The translations under genes were made by a program, and so were the position numbers. From assembly GCF_011058315.1 (NCBI RefSeq), contig NZ_CP049298.1:372001-436000 (forward strand): 64,000 nucleotides of DNA, read 5' to 3'. Positions 8,708-17,576 of this stretch are shown here, piece by piece. Each line of letters starts with the position of its first letter. The stretch's first letter is position 1. The notes below the pieces were generated by a model that had not been told where the DNA came from, made no database searches, and saw nothing but the letters and a program-made list of their open reading frames with translations. The stretch comes from Chryseobacterium sp. POL2. Lineage in GTDB: Bacteria > Bacteroidota > Bacteroidia > Flavobacteriales > Weeksellaceae.

Positions 8708-9111
8708 TTCCATGGTGGTAAACAGCCGTAGACTTCAAAGTACCGTTGTAATAACAATCCCTCAACATAACCTGGTAAATCATTATGTTCATCATCCACG
8801 GTAACAAACCAATAAATATCCAAAGCTTCAATGTTTTCTTCCTCTATTTTATTCAAGAATTAGTATTCTCTTCGAATACCATCCTGTTTATTATTTAATC
8901 TCTTATTCAATAATTGATCTTTGAATTGACCATTTTGTAACATAGAACCAGATTTTCCTATATAAACCAATTCCACTTTACCTCTAGCTAATTTTAGGAT
9001 ATAGTAAACTCCTGGTAGATTAGGAACATCTTTACTTTTATTTCTAAGGTTGTCATTTTTTTCGAAGAAAAAATGCCCGTTTGTTTTGTATTTTTCTAAT
9101 TCTGCAAACAT
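8695..9111 (-). pseudogene. GIY-YIG-type protein interrupted by an in-frame stop
   Basis: The frame from 9111 encodes 83 residues with the GIY-YIG landmarks GVYYILKLARGKVELVYIGKS (G-V-Y near 34, Y-I-G near 50), then meets TAA at 8860-8862. The same frame continues without a shift: FLNKIEEENIEALDIYWFVT, DDEHNDLPGYVEGLLLQRYF, EVYGCLPPWNKSF, and a stop at 8695-8697. The downstream part looks like genuine protein, with the conserved Glu position (VEG) of the fold, so the gene is one nonsense change from a 138-codon protein. Family members near type I restriction loci are known; function is unclear. The alternatives are readthrough or a sequencing error. Confidence 0.75.
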
Positions 9112-9154
9112 GTATTCGTATTTTTTATAGTAGTTTAGTTTTTGTTTGTTGTAT

Positions 9155-10363
9155 TTACACCTCTATCATCCCCATCATCAAGCGTGGCAACAGAATATCA
9201 CGCGCCTCACGTAAACGTTGGTTTTGGTTTTGAAGATTTAAAATGTTTTCAAAGCAAGGTTTAGCTATGTTAAAAAATGATTTTAAAATCTCATCATTGG
9301 GAACAACAATTTTAGTTTTATCCAAAATTCGCATTGTCAAAAATTTTGTTGAAGCTCCAGAACTTACTATTTTAAAATGTGGTAAATAAGTTCTTAATAC
9401 TTGATAAACGTAAACCAATGGCAAATCATTTATTTTACTTGTTACGATATAAGTTCTTTGATAAGCATCAAATTTAGAATCAGCATAGAATAAAGCAAAA
9501 TCACCAGTAGCATTATTCCCTCCTAATAATACTGCCTCGCCTTCAAAGCAATATGAATTAGTTTTATAAACTTCTTTCGCGCAAGTATAGAAATCAAATT
9601 CGCCATTTATATCCAAAGCATTTGAATCTAATTTTCCTGTCTTAAAATTTAAAATATTTTTGAAATACAATCTCTCCCACCCCTCAGGTAATCCAGTTTC
9701 CTTATTAATCTTTACGGATTCGTACCCAGGAAAACGCATACGCACAAACCATTCTTCGTAGGTTTGCTGTGCCATTTCTTCCAAAATTTTGATGCGCTTG
9801 AGGTTGTTTTCTATCAAATCATCATAAGCGGATAAGATCGAAGCTATTTTCTTTTGGGTTTCGAGTGGGGGAAGATTGATTTTTAAATCTTCCAAAATAG
9901 ATTTTGTTAAAGCGTTACGTGTTGCTCCTGCTCCTGTAGCTATACTTAACAAAACAGACTGATAATACGGAGAAATAAGTGTATATTTTAAAAATCTAGA
10001 TTCTATTTTATTTTTATTACATCTTAAAATAGAAACGTGTTGATTTATTCTAGCAGGCAAAATCTCCTTTGGAACAATCGTACATCTAGCAACAGAATCT
10101 CCAGTGATATTAATTAAAACGTCATTTTCAAATATTTCTACGTTTGACATTTTCTTAGCAGTTTCATCATTTATATAAACAAGACCACCTGTGTCAAAAT
10201 ACCCATTGTAAATATTTTGACTTCTAATTAACGATGTTCCATTATTAATATAAACACTAGAACCACCTATAGGAGTAACACCACTACCAATTTTTGTAGT
10301 AACTTCTTTTAAACTAATCTCTTCCCAATCTTTTTGCGAACTTATAGTACAACCCTCTCTCAT
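9155..10363 (-). CDS. hsdS: Type I restriction-modification specificity subunit
   Basis: 402 residues, normal for HsdS. Two target recognition domains (about 12-170 and 205-375), each followed by a conserved helix: PPLETQKKIASILSAYDDLI after the first, and LQNQNQRLREARDILLPRLM at the end. HsdS gives the methylase its DNA target. The start overlaps the end of hsdM by 4 bp (ATGA type), so translation is coupled. A relic of another hsdS 3' end lies 534 bp downstream, which shows earlier recombination at this gene. Confidence 0.95.
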   Translation of the reverse strand: MREGCTISSQKDWEEISLKEVTTKIGSGVTPIGGSSVYINNGTSLIRSQNIYNGYFDTGGLVYINDETAKKMSNVEIFENDVLINITGDSVARCTIVPKEILPARINQHVSILRCNKNKIESRFLKYTLISPYYQSVLLSIATGAGATRNALTKSILEDLKINLPPLETQKKIASILSAYDDLIENNLKRIKILEEMAQQTYEEWFVRMRFPGYESVKINKETGLPEGWERLYFKNILNFKTGKLDSNALDINGEFDFYTCAKEVYKTNSYCFEGEAVLLGGNNATGDFALFYADSKFDAYQRTYIVTSKINDLPLVYVYQVLRTYLPHFKIVSSGASTKFLTMRILDKTKIVVPNDEILKSFFNIAKPCFENILNLQNQNQRLREARDILLPRLMMGMIEV

Positions 10364-11958
10364 AATTTCACCGCTTGTATTTGGTTCATCAATTGGTTAG
10401 CTTCTTCGTTTAAGGTCGCTAATTCACTGTTGAGCTCTTGCATACGGCTTTGGTAATCAAAATCCATATCAATATCAATATTCACACCTACATAACGTCC
10501 TAGTGTAAGGCTATAATCTTGTTCGGCTACTTCATCTAAAGTCACAATCTTGCACAAGCCTTCGATATCACGATAGGTTCCATCTGGGAAATGCTCGTTG
10601 AACCAGGCGTTATCCGCAGCTACTTCGGGCTTTTCGCCTCTGTAAAGCGCCATAATTGCGGTTAAGCCTTCTAATTGCTCTTCCGAGAAATCGTTAATCG
10701 TGGTCGTTACCTTTCGGTACACATTTCGTGCATCGATCATTAAGATTTTGTTTTTGTTTGCTTCACGTTTTCCTTTGTCAAAAAACCAAACGTGGCAAGG
10801 CAACGAGCGTGTGTAGAAGAAGTTGTTCCCGATAGAAACAATACAATCTACATTGCCGGTTTTTACCAATTCTTCACGAATGCGTTTTTCGGCATTTCCG
10901 GCATCAGTCGCCGAAGACGCCATCACAAATCCGGCACGCCCTGTATCATTCAGGTAACTCATAAAGTACTGAATCCACAGGTAATTTCCGTTACCAATGC
11001 TTCCTTTTCCTGTTAAAGGCGCACCAAAAGGCAAACGTTTATCTTCTGCCAAAAACTTGTTTTTCGCATCGACTTTGTCCACGTTAAACGGCGGATTGGC
11101 CATCACAAAATCACATTTTCCGTACAACTCGTGCGGATCCGAATAGAAGGAATTGTTGTTGGCTATTTTCCCTTCAATGCCGTGAATCGCTAAGTTCATC
11201 TTCGCCAATTTGGTAGTACCAGTTTTATATTCGGTACCGTACACCGTAATAGCTTCGTTTACTTTTTTATTAAGATGATCTTTGATGAAATGCGCTGTTT
11301 GCACAAACATACCGCCCGATCCACAAGCCGGATCGTGGACAATGCCGTGATTCGGCTGAATGAAATTGACAATCAACTGTACCAAAGACGGTGGCGTAAA
11401 GAACTCGCCTCCTTCTTGCGCACCTGCTCCCATCATGGAAAGTTTCATCAAGAAATATTCGTACACACGCCCAAACACGTCGCCTTTGGCATTGCGAACC
11501 GAGTCGCTGTTGAAAATACGGATCAGGTTGGCCAACAGGTTGCTGTCGGTATCATCTTCCGGCGTTAAATCGTGGAAATTTTTCGGTAAAATACCAGCTA
11601 AATCTTCGTACTCCGCTTCGATGAGCTTCATCGCAGTATTTACTGCTTCGGCCAAATCTTCGGATTCGGGCAAAGCCGCTAAATACGAATATTGCGCTTT
11701 TTCGGGCAGATACATCGCACCGATAGCCGCATAATCGTCTTTGGTCGCTTCGCGTCGTTGTTTCGTTCGTGGATTGATCGGAAGTGTTTCTGCTAATTGT
11801 GCTTTGGCTTCTATGAATTTATTCTCCGCAAATCGCAATAAAATCAATCCCAACAGAGGGTCTTTGTATTCACCAGCAGTCAGTTTTGAATTCGCACGCA
11901 ATTCGTCTGCTGCTTCCCATAATTCTATTTCGAGTTGTTTGATATGTTGTTGTGTCAT
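10360..11958 (-). CDS. hsdM: Type I restriction-modification DNA methyltransferase subunit
   Basis: 532 residues. N-terminal helical HsdM domain (to about residue 150), then the N6-adenine methyltransferase core with the AdoMet motif DPACGSGGMF, the catalytic motif NPPF (VMANPPFNVDKV) and a C-terminal coiled segment that contacts HsdS. With HsdS it should methylate adenines in a bipartite target. No hsdR is found between 7.6 and 14.8 kb, so within this window it is a methylase-specificity pair without a nuclease. Base composition is clearly richer in GC than its neighbours. Confidence 0.96.
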   Translation of the reverse strand: MTQQHIKQLEIELWEAADELRANSKLTAGEYKDPLLGLILLRFAENKFIEAKAQLAETLPINPRTKQRREATKDDYAAIGAMYLPEKAQYSYLAALPESEDLAEAVNTAMKLIEAEYEDLAGILPKNFHDLTPEDDTDSNLLANLIRIFNSDSVRNAKGDVFGRVYEYFLMKLSMMGAGAQEGGEFFTPPSLVQLIVNFIQPNHGIVHDPACGSGGMFVQTAHFIKDHLNKKVNEAITVYGTEYKTGTTKLAKMNLAIHGIEGKIANNNSFYSDPHELYGKCDFVMANPPFNVDKVDAKNKFLAEDKRLPFGAPLTGKGSIGNGNYLWIQYFMSYLNDTGRAGFVMASSATDAGNAEKRIREELVKTGNVDCIVSIGNNFFYTRSLPCHVWFFDKGKREANKNKILMIDARNVYRKVTTTINDFSEEQLEGLTAIMALYRGEKPEVAADNAWFNEHFPDGTYRDIEGLCKIVTLDEVAEQDYSLTLGRYVGVNIDIDMDFDYQSRMQELNSELATLNEEANQLMNQIQAVKL

Positions 11959-12023
11959 TATTTAATTGATTGTCCGTTTTTAAGCATTATTCTGAATTTT
12001 AATGTAAAGCCTACAACGTTTTT

Positions 12024-12278
12024 TTATTTTCTAAATTTTCCCCACAATTCCACCCATTCGTCAAAAATAACACGAAGGGAATCTGAAGTTTCGATATAAT
12101 ATTCTACCGCATTATTGGGAAACGAACGAAGTTCTAATTCTTCAGTATCAGGGTTTTCCACGGGAATTACAAAATTATCAAACTCGAAAACTAGATTTCC
12201 ACCTTGCTTAAGAAATTCGGTTTTTATGGCTTTTACTTTTGAAATATCAACGGCAATACCGCCATTATTTAGAATCAT
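12024..12278 (-). CDS. Small hypothetical protein upstream of hsdM
   Basis: 84 residues, acidic, beta-rich (NLVFEFDNFVIPVENPDTEELELRSF), no membrane or export signal. Lies 65 bp upstream of hsdM on the same strand, between it and the DUF2779 gene. Family not recognised. The start at 12278 is the only reasonable ATG; the frame is clean. Confidence 0.55.
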   Translation of the reverse strand: MILNNGGIAVDISKVKAIKTEFLKQGGNLVFEFDNFVIPVENPDTEELELRSFPNNAVEYYIETSDSLRVIFDEWVELWGKFRK

Positions 12279-12360
12279 GTTTTATTTTTTTTTAAAAGGT
12301 CTCTAAAATACAATAAATTTCGATGAAAATGCTTACGGAAAACCGTAAAAATAGATTTTT

Positions 12361-13839
12361 TTAACCGTTCAGATTTTTCAAAAATTGCCACAAAACAACC
12401 ATGGCATAAGTATCTAGCTTGCAATATTCCAAAAGATTGTTCTTTAAATTTTCGTTTAAAAATTCTCCGTTTTTAATTGAATCATGAAATAAACTGCTTG
12501 CCAAATCGCCATTAGAAACTTCCAAATCTTTGTAAGTAAGCTCGGGAATTAATGCAGGCAAAACCGCTTTTATGGAATAAGATTTTCCCATTTGGGGATC
12601 GTAATACCAATTCTTTTGGAAAATCACCATTAAATCTACCATTCTTGAGATAATTTCTTCTAAAAATTCGCGGTCTTCGGGAAACTTTTCTGCTAAACTC
12701 GTCAAAACTTTTTTTTCAAAAGTCATATTGTAGGCCACAATACTTCCGTGATTTCCAAAATGAATTTTCATTTGATGAATAAGGCTTTTGAGTGGGTTTT
12801 CACTTGAATTGTGAAAGGAATTTGGATCGGCTAAAAACTCAAAATGTTTTAAATTTCCTTGCTCATCTAATTGATGAAGCGAATATTGAAACGGAACCTG
12901 CTCGTAAGGTCGTGTTCCGTCCAAAACAGGAATTGCAGGAAAAATGGTTTCGAAATCGAAGAAATACAGCGGAAATTGCCACTTATCAATAAAATTTTGA
13001 ATGCTAGAAACATCTATATATTTCTCCCCAAACTTGCTTCCCCGAACTTGTAAAGTTTGGAAATTCGTCAACGGATAATCCTCAGGAATATCATCAATAG
13101 CCAGAATATTTTGATGATACAAATCCCAAGCTTTTGCACCCGCTCGGTTCAATTCAAAAACCGAATTCTCGGGAACGTGAGACCAACAATGATGCTGATA
13201 TTCGCATGCAAAAGGATTTCCACAATGTCCACCAATTTTTACATCTGGCTCTTTTTCAGATTGTATAATTTGGAGTAAATAATCAAGATTTTCAGCTACC
13301 CAAGCTTGTTTTTCGATAATAATGTCAGTAATATCTTCCAAATGGAAAAGTTCAGTTGTAATTTCCCCATTTTTCACATATTGATTGTTGATATGCATCA
13401 AATAAAAACGATCTGGCGTAAAACCAGTTTGAGTCATTACGAAATACTGAAAACCCGCATCTGTAAGGTGATAATCTTTAACGCTTGTGGAATTTTTAAC
13501 CTCAATGGCATTCCATTTTCCATTTTTGTGCTCCAAAATATCCAGCATCACCAAGGTGTTTTTTGACGAAAAAGTGGCTTCATAAATACTATTTTTGGAA
13601 TTGATTAAATCTTGAGTGTCTTTTATAGATTTCGAAAAGTTAGAGTAATCTTCTGGCGAAACATCCACACCATTTGGAAAAGCCTTTTGCGCAAGAAAAC
13701 CAATATGATGGCCTAGATCGAATATTCTTTGCTGAGCTTCATCCACAGGAGGTTTTAAATCTTTTCTATGGTAATCGAAATAGATTTTTTTGGAACATTG
13801 TACGCCCGAAACAAATCGGGATTTAGAAATATTTTTCAT
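12361..13839 (-). CDS. DUF2779 protein: PD-(D/E)XK-like nuclease, Cys cluster and 3'-5' exonuclease-like domain
   Basis: 492 residues from the start at MKNISKSRF, which begins 17 bp after the WYL regulator stop. A longer start at 13884 would run into that gene. The N-terminal part looks RecB-like: FVSGVQCSKKIYFDY, then LDILEHKNGKWNAIEVKNS, the D...ExK pattern. A cysteine cluster HCGNPFACEYQHHC (with QCSKK) resembles the iron-sulphur site of Cas4/AddB-type nucleases. The C-terminal half resembles a DnaQ/RNase-H-like exonuclease: YFFDFETIFPA, IVAYNMTFEKKVL, and EYCKLDTYAMV. Together this suggests a DNA or RNA processing enzyme, probably in defence or repair. Substrate unknown. Confidence 0.82.
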   Translation of the reverse strand: MKNISKSRFVSGVQCSKKIYFDYHRKDLKPPVDEAQQRIFDLGHHIGFLAQKAFPNGVDVSPEDYSNFSKSIKDTQDLINSKNSIYEATFSSKNTLVMLDILEHKNGKWNAIEVKNSTSVKDYHLTDAGFQYFVMTQTGFTPDRFYLMHINNQYVKNGEITTELFHLEDITDIIIEKQAWVAENLDYLLQIIQSEKEPDVKIGGHCGNPFACEYQHHCWSHVPENSVFELNRAGAKAWDLYHQNILAIDDIPEDYPLTNFQTLQVRGSKFGEKYIDVSSIQNFIDKWQFPLYFFDFETIFPAIPVLDGTRPYEQVPFQYSLHQLDEQGNLKHFEFLADPNSFHNSSENPLKSLIHQMKIHFGNHGSIVAYNMTFEKKVLTSLAEKFPEDREFLEEIISRMVDLMVIFQKNWYYDPQMGKSYSIKAVLPALIPELTYKDLEVSNGDLASSLFHDSIKNGEFLNENLKNNLLEYCKLDTYAMVVLWQFLKNLNG

Positions 13840-13855
13840 CATTTGTGTTTTTAGA

Positions 13856-14777
13856 TTAAGAGTAATTTTGAAGCATATTTTCAATTTCAGAACGCATTTT
13901 TTCTTTAAAACTCAAGGGTTCCAAGACTTTTACACGTTGTCCGTAAGAGATGATTTCCCTTTCAAAATCGAAAGTAGGGACTAGAAAGACTTCAAAAATT
14001 GTTTCGGTTTCATTTTCAGAAATCACTTGTTGAGAGTGGTGAATAGGCAGCGCTTTAATATAATTCGCCTGAACAGGATCAAAAGAAAGTCTTATTTTTT
14101 GCGGTTTTTCATCATCAGCATTAATAATCCCAAAAGAGTTTTCAAACATTTTCTGAATGTCACATTTCTCTTTTTGGAAGCTGGTTTTGGTAATTTCAAG
14201 TTCAGAGATTCTGTCCAAACCAAAAATCTTGATGAAAAAACTACCATCCGACTTAAAATCTCTCGCTAAAAGGTACCAACGGTGACGAAATTCTTTCAAC
14301 GCATAAGGTTCTACTGTTCTTTCAAAAGTCTCATCCGTCCAAAATTTCTGATACGTAAATTTCACCACTTTTTTGTTGGTGATGGCGTGAATTAAGCCAT
14401 GCAAATGATGAAGACCACGGGATTTTCTGGCTTCAAAAAACATCACATTCGTTCTCTCTTTGGTTTCTCGGTAAGCCTCCCACCAATAAGAGATTATCGT
14501 AGATATTTTCTTGATAAAGCTCCAACTCTTCGTCTTCAATATAATAAGCGTTGTTTTTTCGGGAATAAGAAATCTCGATACCCGAAACTTCAAGAATAGC
14601 AATTTTATCCCTCTGGAAAGTTCTTTCCGTGAATTTTAGTTTGTCACCGATATCTTTATTTTCAAATTTCTCTTCCAGATAATCGTAGATTTCCTGAAAA
14701 GAAGCACCTTTTTCCTTTCTCTTACGAAGAAGTTCCTCAATATATTTTAATCGGAGCATTTGTTCATTCTTAGCCAT
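13856..14777 (-). pseudogene. WYL-domain transcriptional regulator split by a one-base frameshift
   Basis: Starting at MAKNEQMLRLKYIEELL (14777), the N-terminal winged HTH part runs to NIYDNLLLV and then leaves frame. The continuation EAYRETKERTNVMFFEARKS, followed by the WYL domain (HRWYLLARDF, a beta-rich ligand-binding fold) and WCX-like tail, lies in the next frame to the stop at 13856. Removing one C from the CCC run at 14479-14481 restores a single frame of about 306 codons. Such proteins bind a nucleotide-type or DNA ligand and repress defence genes. It directly precedes the DUF2779 gene and was probably its regulator. A sequencing error in the run cannot be excluded. Confidence 0.8.
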
Positions 14778-15083
14778 ATTAGTTTTTTTGATACAGCAAA
14801 TGTAAACAAGCAAAACGACAAAACAGGTCGGTTAATTTCTAATGAATTATTTCTTATGCATTCATAAAGCCCGTTCTGCTTAATCGAACAAAGCGTGGGC
14901 TCAAATATATTTTTTGTCTATAAATCACTTCTATGTAGTTTTTTATGATTCATTGTTTTTACTTATTTTATGTATGCATATAGAATCTTAAAAAAAATAA
15001 AAAATTATTAAGAATTACGAACAAACATAAATGAATATGACCGGAAAAATCCGACCATGTTTGTAACCACTATACATTCATTT
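14778..15083. other. Intergenic region with a hairpin downstream of ridA
   Basis: No gene seen. It holds the promoter side of the WYL gene. Bases 15021-15064 form an inverted repeat (ACAAACAT with ATGTTTGT, inner CGG/CCG) downstream of ridA on the minus strand; an AT-rich tract follows, so it may end the ridA transcript. A second weak hairpin (AGCCC...GGGCT) lies at 14868-14901. Confidence 0.4.
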
Positions 15084-15458
15084 TTAAATTCGCGTCGCTG
15101 TACATTCGATTTCTATAAGACAACCGCTATTAAGAGGACCAATTGGGATAATACAACGCACCGGTTTGTGATCGCCAAAAAACTCTGAATAAACGGTGTT
15201 AACATCTGCCCAATAGGCAATATCCGTAATATATACCACCATACGTATAACCGAAGTTTTATCTTGTCCAAAAGCCTTTAGAACATTTTCTACGTTTTCA
15301 AGTGCCAGTTGTGTTTGTGCTTTTATGCCATCAGGAACTTCTTTGGTTTCAGGGTGTTTTGGAAGTTGTCCAGACAAGTATAATACGCCATTGTGTTCTA
15401 TAGCAGGAGAAAAATGTCCCGCAGGAGTAGGAAGTGTAGCGCTTTCTAAAATTTTCAT
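15084..15458 (-). CDS. RidA family (YjgF/YER057c/UK114) protein
   Basis: 124 residues, the full chorismate-mutase-like fold. The key Arg that holds the substrate carboxylate is present (HKPVRCIIPIGPL) and the conserved Glu is in LIEIECTA. GHFSPAIEHNGVLYLSGQLP is the N-terminal signature. RidA enzymes hydrolyse reactive enamine/imine intermediates released by PLP enzymes and form trimers in the cytosol. It is divergent from the flavin reductase gene at 15604. Whether it is a canonical imine deaminase or a Rid2-7 type is not certain. Confidence 0.92.
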   Translation of the reverse strand: MKILESATLPTPAGHFSPAIEHNGVLYLSGQLPKHPETKEVPDGIKAQTQLALENVENVLKAFGQDKTSVIRMVVYITDIAYWADVNTVYSEFFGDHKPVRCIIPIGPLNSGCLIEIECTATRI

Positions 15459-15566
15459 ATCCTTTAAATTTTTATTGAGCCGAAAATAAACTTTCTTTTA
15501 ATAACAAACAAGATTTAAAATTTGAAAATCTTACGATACATCAATGCGAAACTTCTAAAAGTCCTT

Positions 15567-15574
15567 TATCTTTG
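15567..15574 (+). promoter_or_regulatory. Bacteroidota -7 promoter element
   Basis: TATCTTTG, a perfect match to the flavobacterial TAnnTTTG -7 element, 29 bp upstream of the reductase start at 15604. A clear -33 TTTG is not seen at the usual distance. Confidence 0.6.
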
Positions 15575-15603
15575 CAACATTAATTTTGAAAATAAATAGA
15601 TAC

Positions 15604-16155
15604 ATGAAAATATTAGCAATCTCTGGAAGTAATGCCAGTAACTCAATGAACAGTATTTTGGTAAAATATGCAGCAAAACAATTTGGTGGAGAAAACGACA
15701 TTGATTTTGTGGACATGGCCGATTTTGAAATGCCAATTTACCGTCACGAAGTTGAAGTTAACTCTGGAATTCCTGTAGAAGCACAACATTTTGCTGACAA
15801 AGTTGATACAGCAGATGTCATTTTGTTATCTCTTCCAGAACACAACGGGACTTATACAACAGCATTTAAAAACGTTTTCGACTGGGTTTCCAGAATTAAA
15901 GACAGAACAGTTTGGGCAGAAGTGCCCATGTTGTTGATGGCGACTTCGCCGGGTGCACGTGGTGGTGCAGGCGTGTTGGAGGCAGCGAGCAAAAGATTCC
16001 CTTTACATGGCGGTAATATTATCGAAACTTTCTCTGTTCCGTTTTATAATGACAATTTGAGCAAAACAGAAGGATTGATTAATGCTGATAAAATCAATGA
16101 ATTAAAAGAAAAAATAATGAAAATTGAAAAGTTAGAAAGCATCCTTTCAAAATAG
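15604..16155 (+). CDS. NAD(P)H-dependent FMN reductase family protein
   Basis: 183 residues. Start chosen at MKILAISGSN (15604), where the flavodoxin-like fold begins, rather than the ATG 18 bp earlier. The FMN phosphate loop is GSNASNSMNS. The second signature PEHNGTYTTAFKNVFDWVSR contacts the flavin, and SPGARGGAGVLE is the third. Family members reduce FMN, quinones or azo compounds in the cytosol. Preceded by a good -7 element. A small transcript or peptide gene with its own terminator follows. Confidence 0.93.
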   Translation: MKILAISGSNASNSMNSILVKYAAKQFGGENDIDFVDMADFEMPIYRHEVEVNSGIPVEAQHFADKVDTADVILLSLPEHNGTYTTAFKNVFDWVSRIKDRTVWAEVPMLLMATSPGARGGAGVLEAASKRFPLHGGNIIETFSVPFYNDNLSKTEGLINADKINELKEKIMKIEKLESILSK

Positions 16156-16192
16156 AATTAAAATTTAGTTAGGATATTTATATAAAAAGTTT

Positions 16193-16336
16193 TAATTTTG
16201 TCAAAAAGAACGAAAGTGAATATTCAGACCAATTTCATGAAGCAACATTACGATTCCAACAAAGGGAAAATTGTGAGCTCTGAAATACTGAACTAAAATA
16301 ACGGCCGACGATCTGAAAGATTGTCGGCTTTTTTAT
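16193..16336 (+). ncRNA. Candidate short transcript (small RNA or 19-codon mRNA)
   Basis: TAATTTTG at 16193-16200 matches the -7 element, and a terminator sits at 16304-16336, so a transcript of about 130 nt is expected. It contains a 19-codon frame starting at ATG 16237 (MKQHYDSNKGKIVSSEILN, stop just before the terminator). The peptide is polar. Neither the RNA nor the peptide is known to me. It lies between the flavin reductase and purM. Confidence 0.4.
16304..16336 (+). terminator. Rho-independent terminator upstream of purM
   Basis: Stem GCCGACGATCT / AGATTGTCGGC with a GAA loop and a following T7 tract. It isolates purM from upstream transcription. Confidence 0.9.
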
Positions 16337-16538
16337 TGTCCTTTTTTGGACAACCGAAAACATGCAAACAATATAAGTTTGAAATAAATCTGAAAGCGTT
16401 TGTAAACTATTACAAACAAAAAATGAAAAGTGAAAAGGAAGTACGACATTGTCGGATTTCGATCTGGATCTAAAGGCGTGAAACCTAATCTATTTTACGT
16501 CTTTAGGATTCCAAAAAACCTTAAAAAGTAAAGAAATC

Positions 16539-17531
16539 ATGAGCAACACCTACAAGTCTGCAGGCGTAGACAAAGAAGAAGGTTACAAAACCATTGACAA
16601 AATTAAATCTGCCGTTGCAGAAACACATAACAAAAATGTCCTTAACAATTTGGGAAGCTTCGGCGCTTTCTACGAAATAGGAAACTATAAAAACCCTGTT
16701 TTGGTATCTGGGACAGATGGTGTTGGGACAAAATTAAAAGTAGCTTTGGATACAAAACAATACGATTCTATCGGAGTTGATTGTTTTGCAATGTGTGCCA
16801 ACGATATTCTATGTCATGGTGCAAAACCTTTGTTTTTCTTAGATTATCTCGCTTGTGGAAAGCTAGATTCTGACATCGCAGCAGAAATCGTTTTAGGCAT
16901 GGTAAAAGCTTGTAAAGACAACGAATGTGCATTAATTGGTGGCGAAACGGCAGAAATGCCAGGAATGTATCAGCCAGGTGATTACGATGTAGCAGGATTC
17001 TGCGTTGGCATTGTTGAAAAAGACGAAATTATCGATGGTACAAAAATTAAAGTTGGTGACAAGATTATTGCATTGCCAAGTTCGGGCTTCCATTCCAACG
17101 GCTTTTCATTGGTGAGAAAAGTGTTTCCAAATTTTGAAGAAGAATTTGATGGAAAACCTTTATATGAAACACTATTAGTGCCTACAAAATTGTATTATCA
17201 AGATATACAAAAGTTACTGAACGAAATGCCACTCAATGGGATTGCGCATATTACAGGCGGCGGATTATACGAAAATGTTCCAAGGATTATTGCCGATGGA
17301 CTTTGTGCGACGATTGACGCTTCTAAAATCCAAATTCCAAAGGTAATGTTGGAGTTGGAAAAACGCGGAAATATTACCCGCGAAGAGATGTTCGGGACTT
17401 TCAATATGGGAGTAGGGATGATTGTTGTGGTGAATGCCAATCATGCGCATAAGGTATTAGAATTAATTGATGATGCTTATGAGATTGGTGAAATAACTGA
17501 ATCTAATGAAAAAATTGATTTGAAAATTTGA
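16539..17531 (+). CDS. purM: Phosphoribosylformylglycinamidine cyclo-ligase (AIR synthetase)
   Basis: 330 residues, standard PurM length. The enzyme uses ATP to close the imidazole ring of FGAM, giving AIR in purine synthesis. Motifs: SGTDGVGTKLK near the N-terminus, GGETAEMPGMYQPGDYD, SSGFHSNGFSLVRK, and THITGGG-like AHITGGGLYENVPRI. First gene of a purM-purN-purH run. A TAAGTTTG -7 element at 16374-16381 would give a leader of about 150 nt. I see no known riboswitch in that leader. Confidence 0.97.
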   Translation: MSNTYKSAGVDKEEGYKTIDKIKSAVAETHNKNVLNNLGSFGAFYEIGNYKNPVLVSGTDGVGTKLKVALDTKQYDSIGVDCFAMCANDILCHGAKPLFFLDYLACGKLDSDIAAEIVLGMVKACKDNECALIGGETAEMPGMYQPGDYDVAGFCVGIVEKDEIIDGTKIKVGDKIIALPSSGFHSNGFSLVRKVFPNFEEEFDGKPLYETLLVPTKLYYQDIQKLLNEMPLNGIAHITGGGLYENVPRIIADGLCATIDASKIQIPKVMLELEKRGNITREEMFGTFNMGVGMIVVVNANHAHKVLELIDDAYEIGEITESNEKIDLKI

Positions 17532-17576
17532 TAATTAAACCAAGATTAAATTACAATATTTTCAAGTTAACTTAAT

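Noticed and set aside
8592-8831. 79-codon minus-strand frame
   Set aside because: It is an out-of-frame reading across the hsdS relic and the end of the GIY-YIG gene, whose own frames give clear protein.
11275-11965. Plus-strand frames opposite hsdM
   Set aside because: Antisense shadows of a well-supported gene; sequences have no protein character.
13840-13884. Upstream ATG for the DUF2779 protein
   Set aside because: It would overlap the WYL gene by 29 bp and add an unrelated N-terminus; the later Met fits the family start.
16382-16538. Purine riboswitch in the purM leader
   Set aside because: No conserved junction or loop sequences of known purine, PRPP or ppGpp riboswitches could be found.
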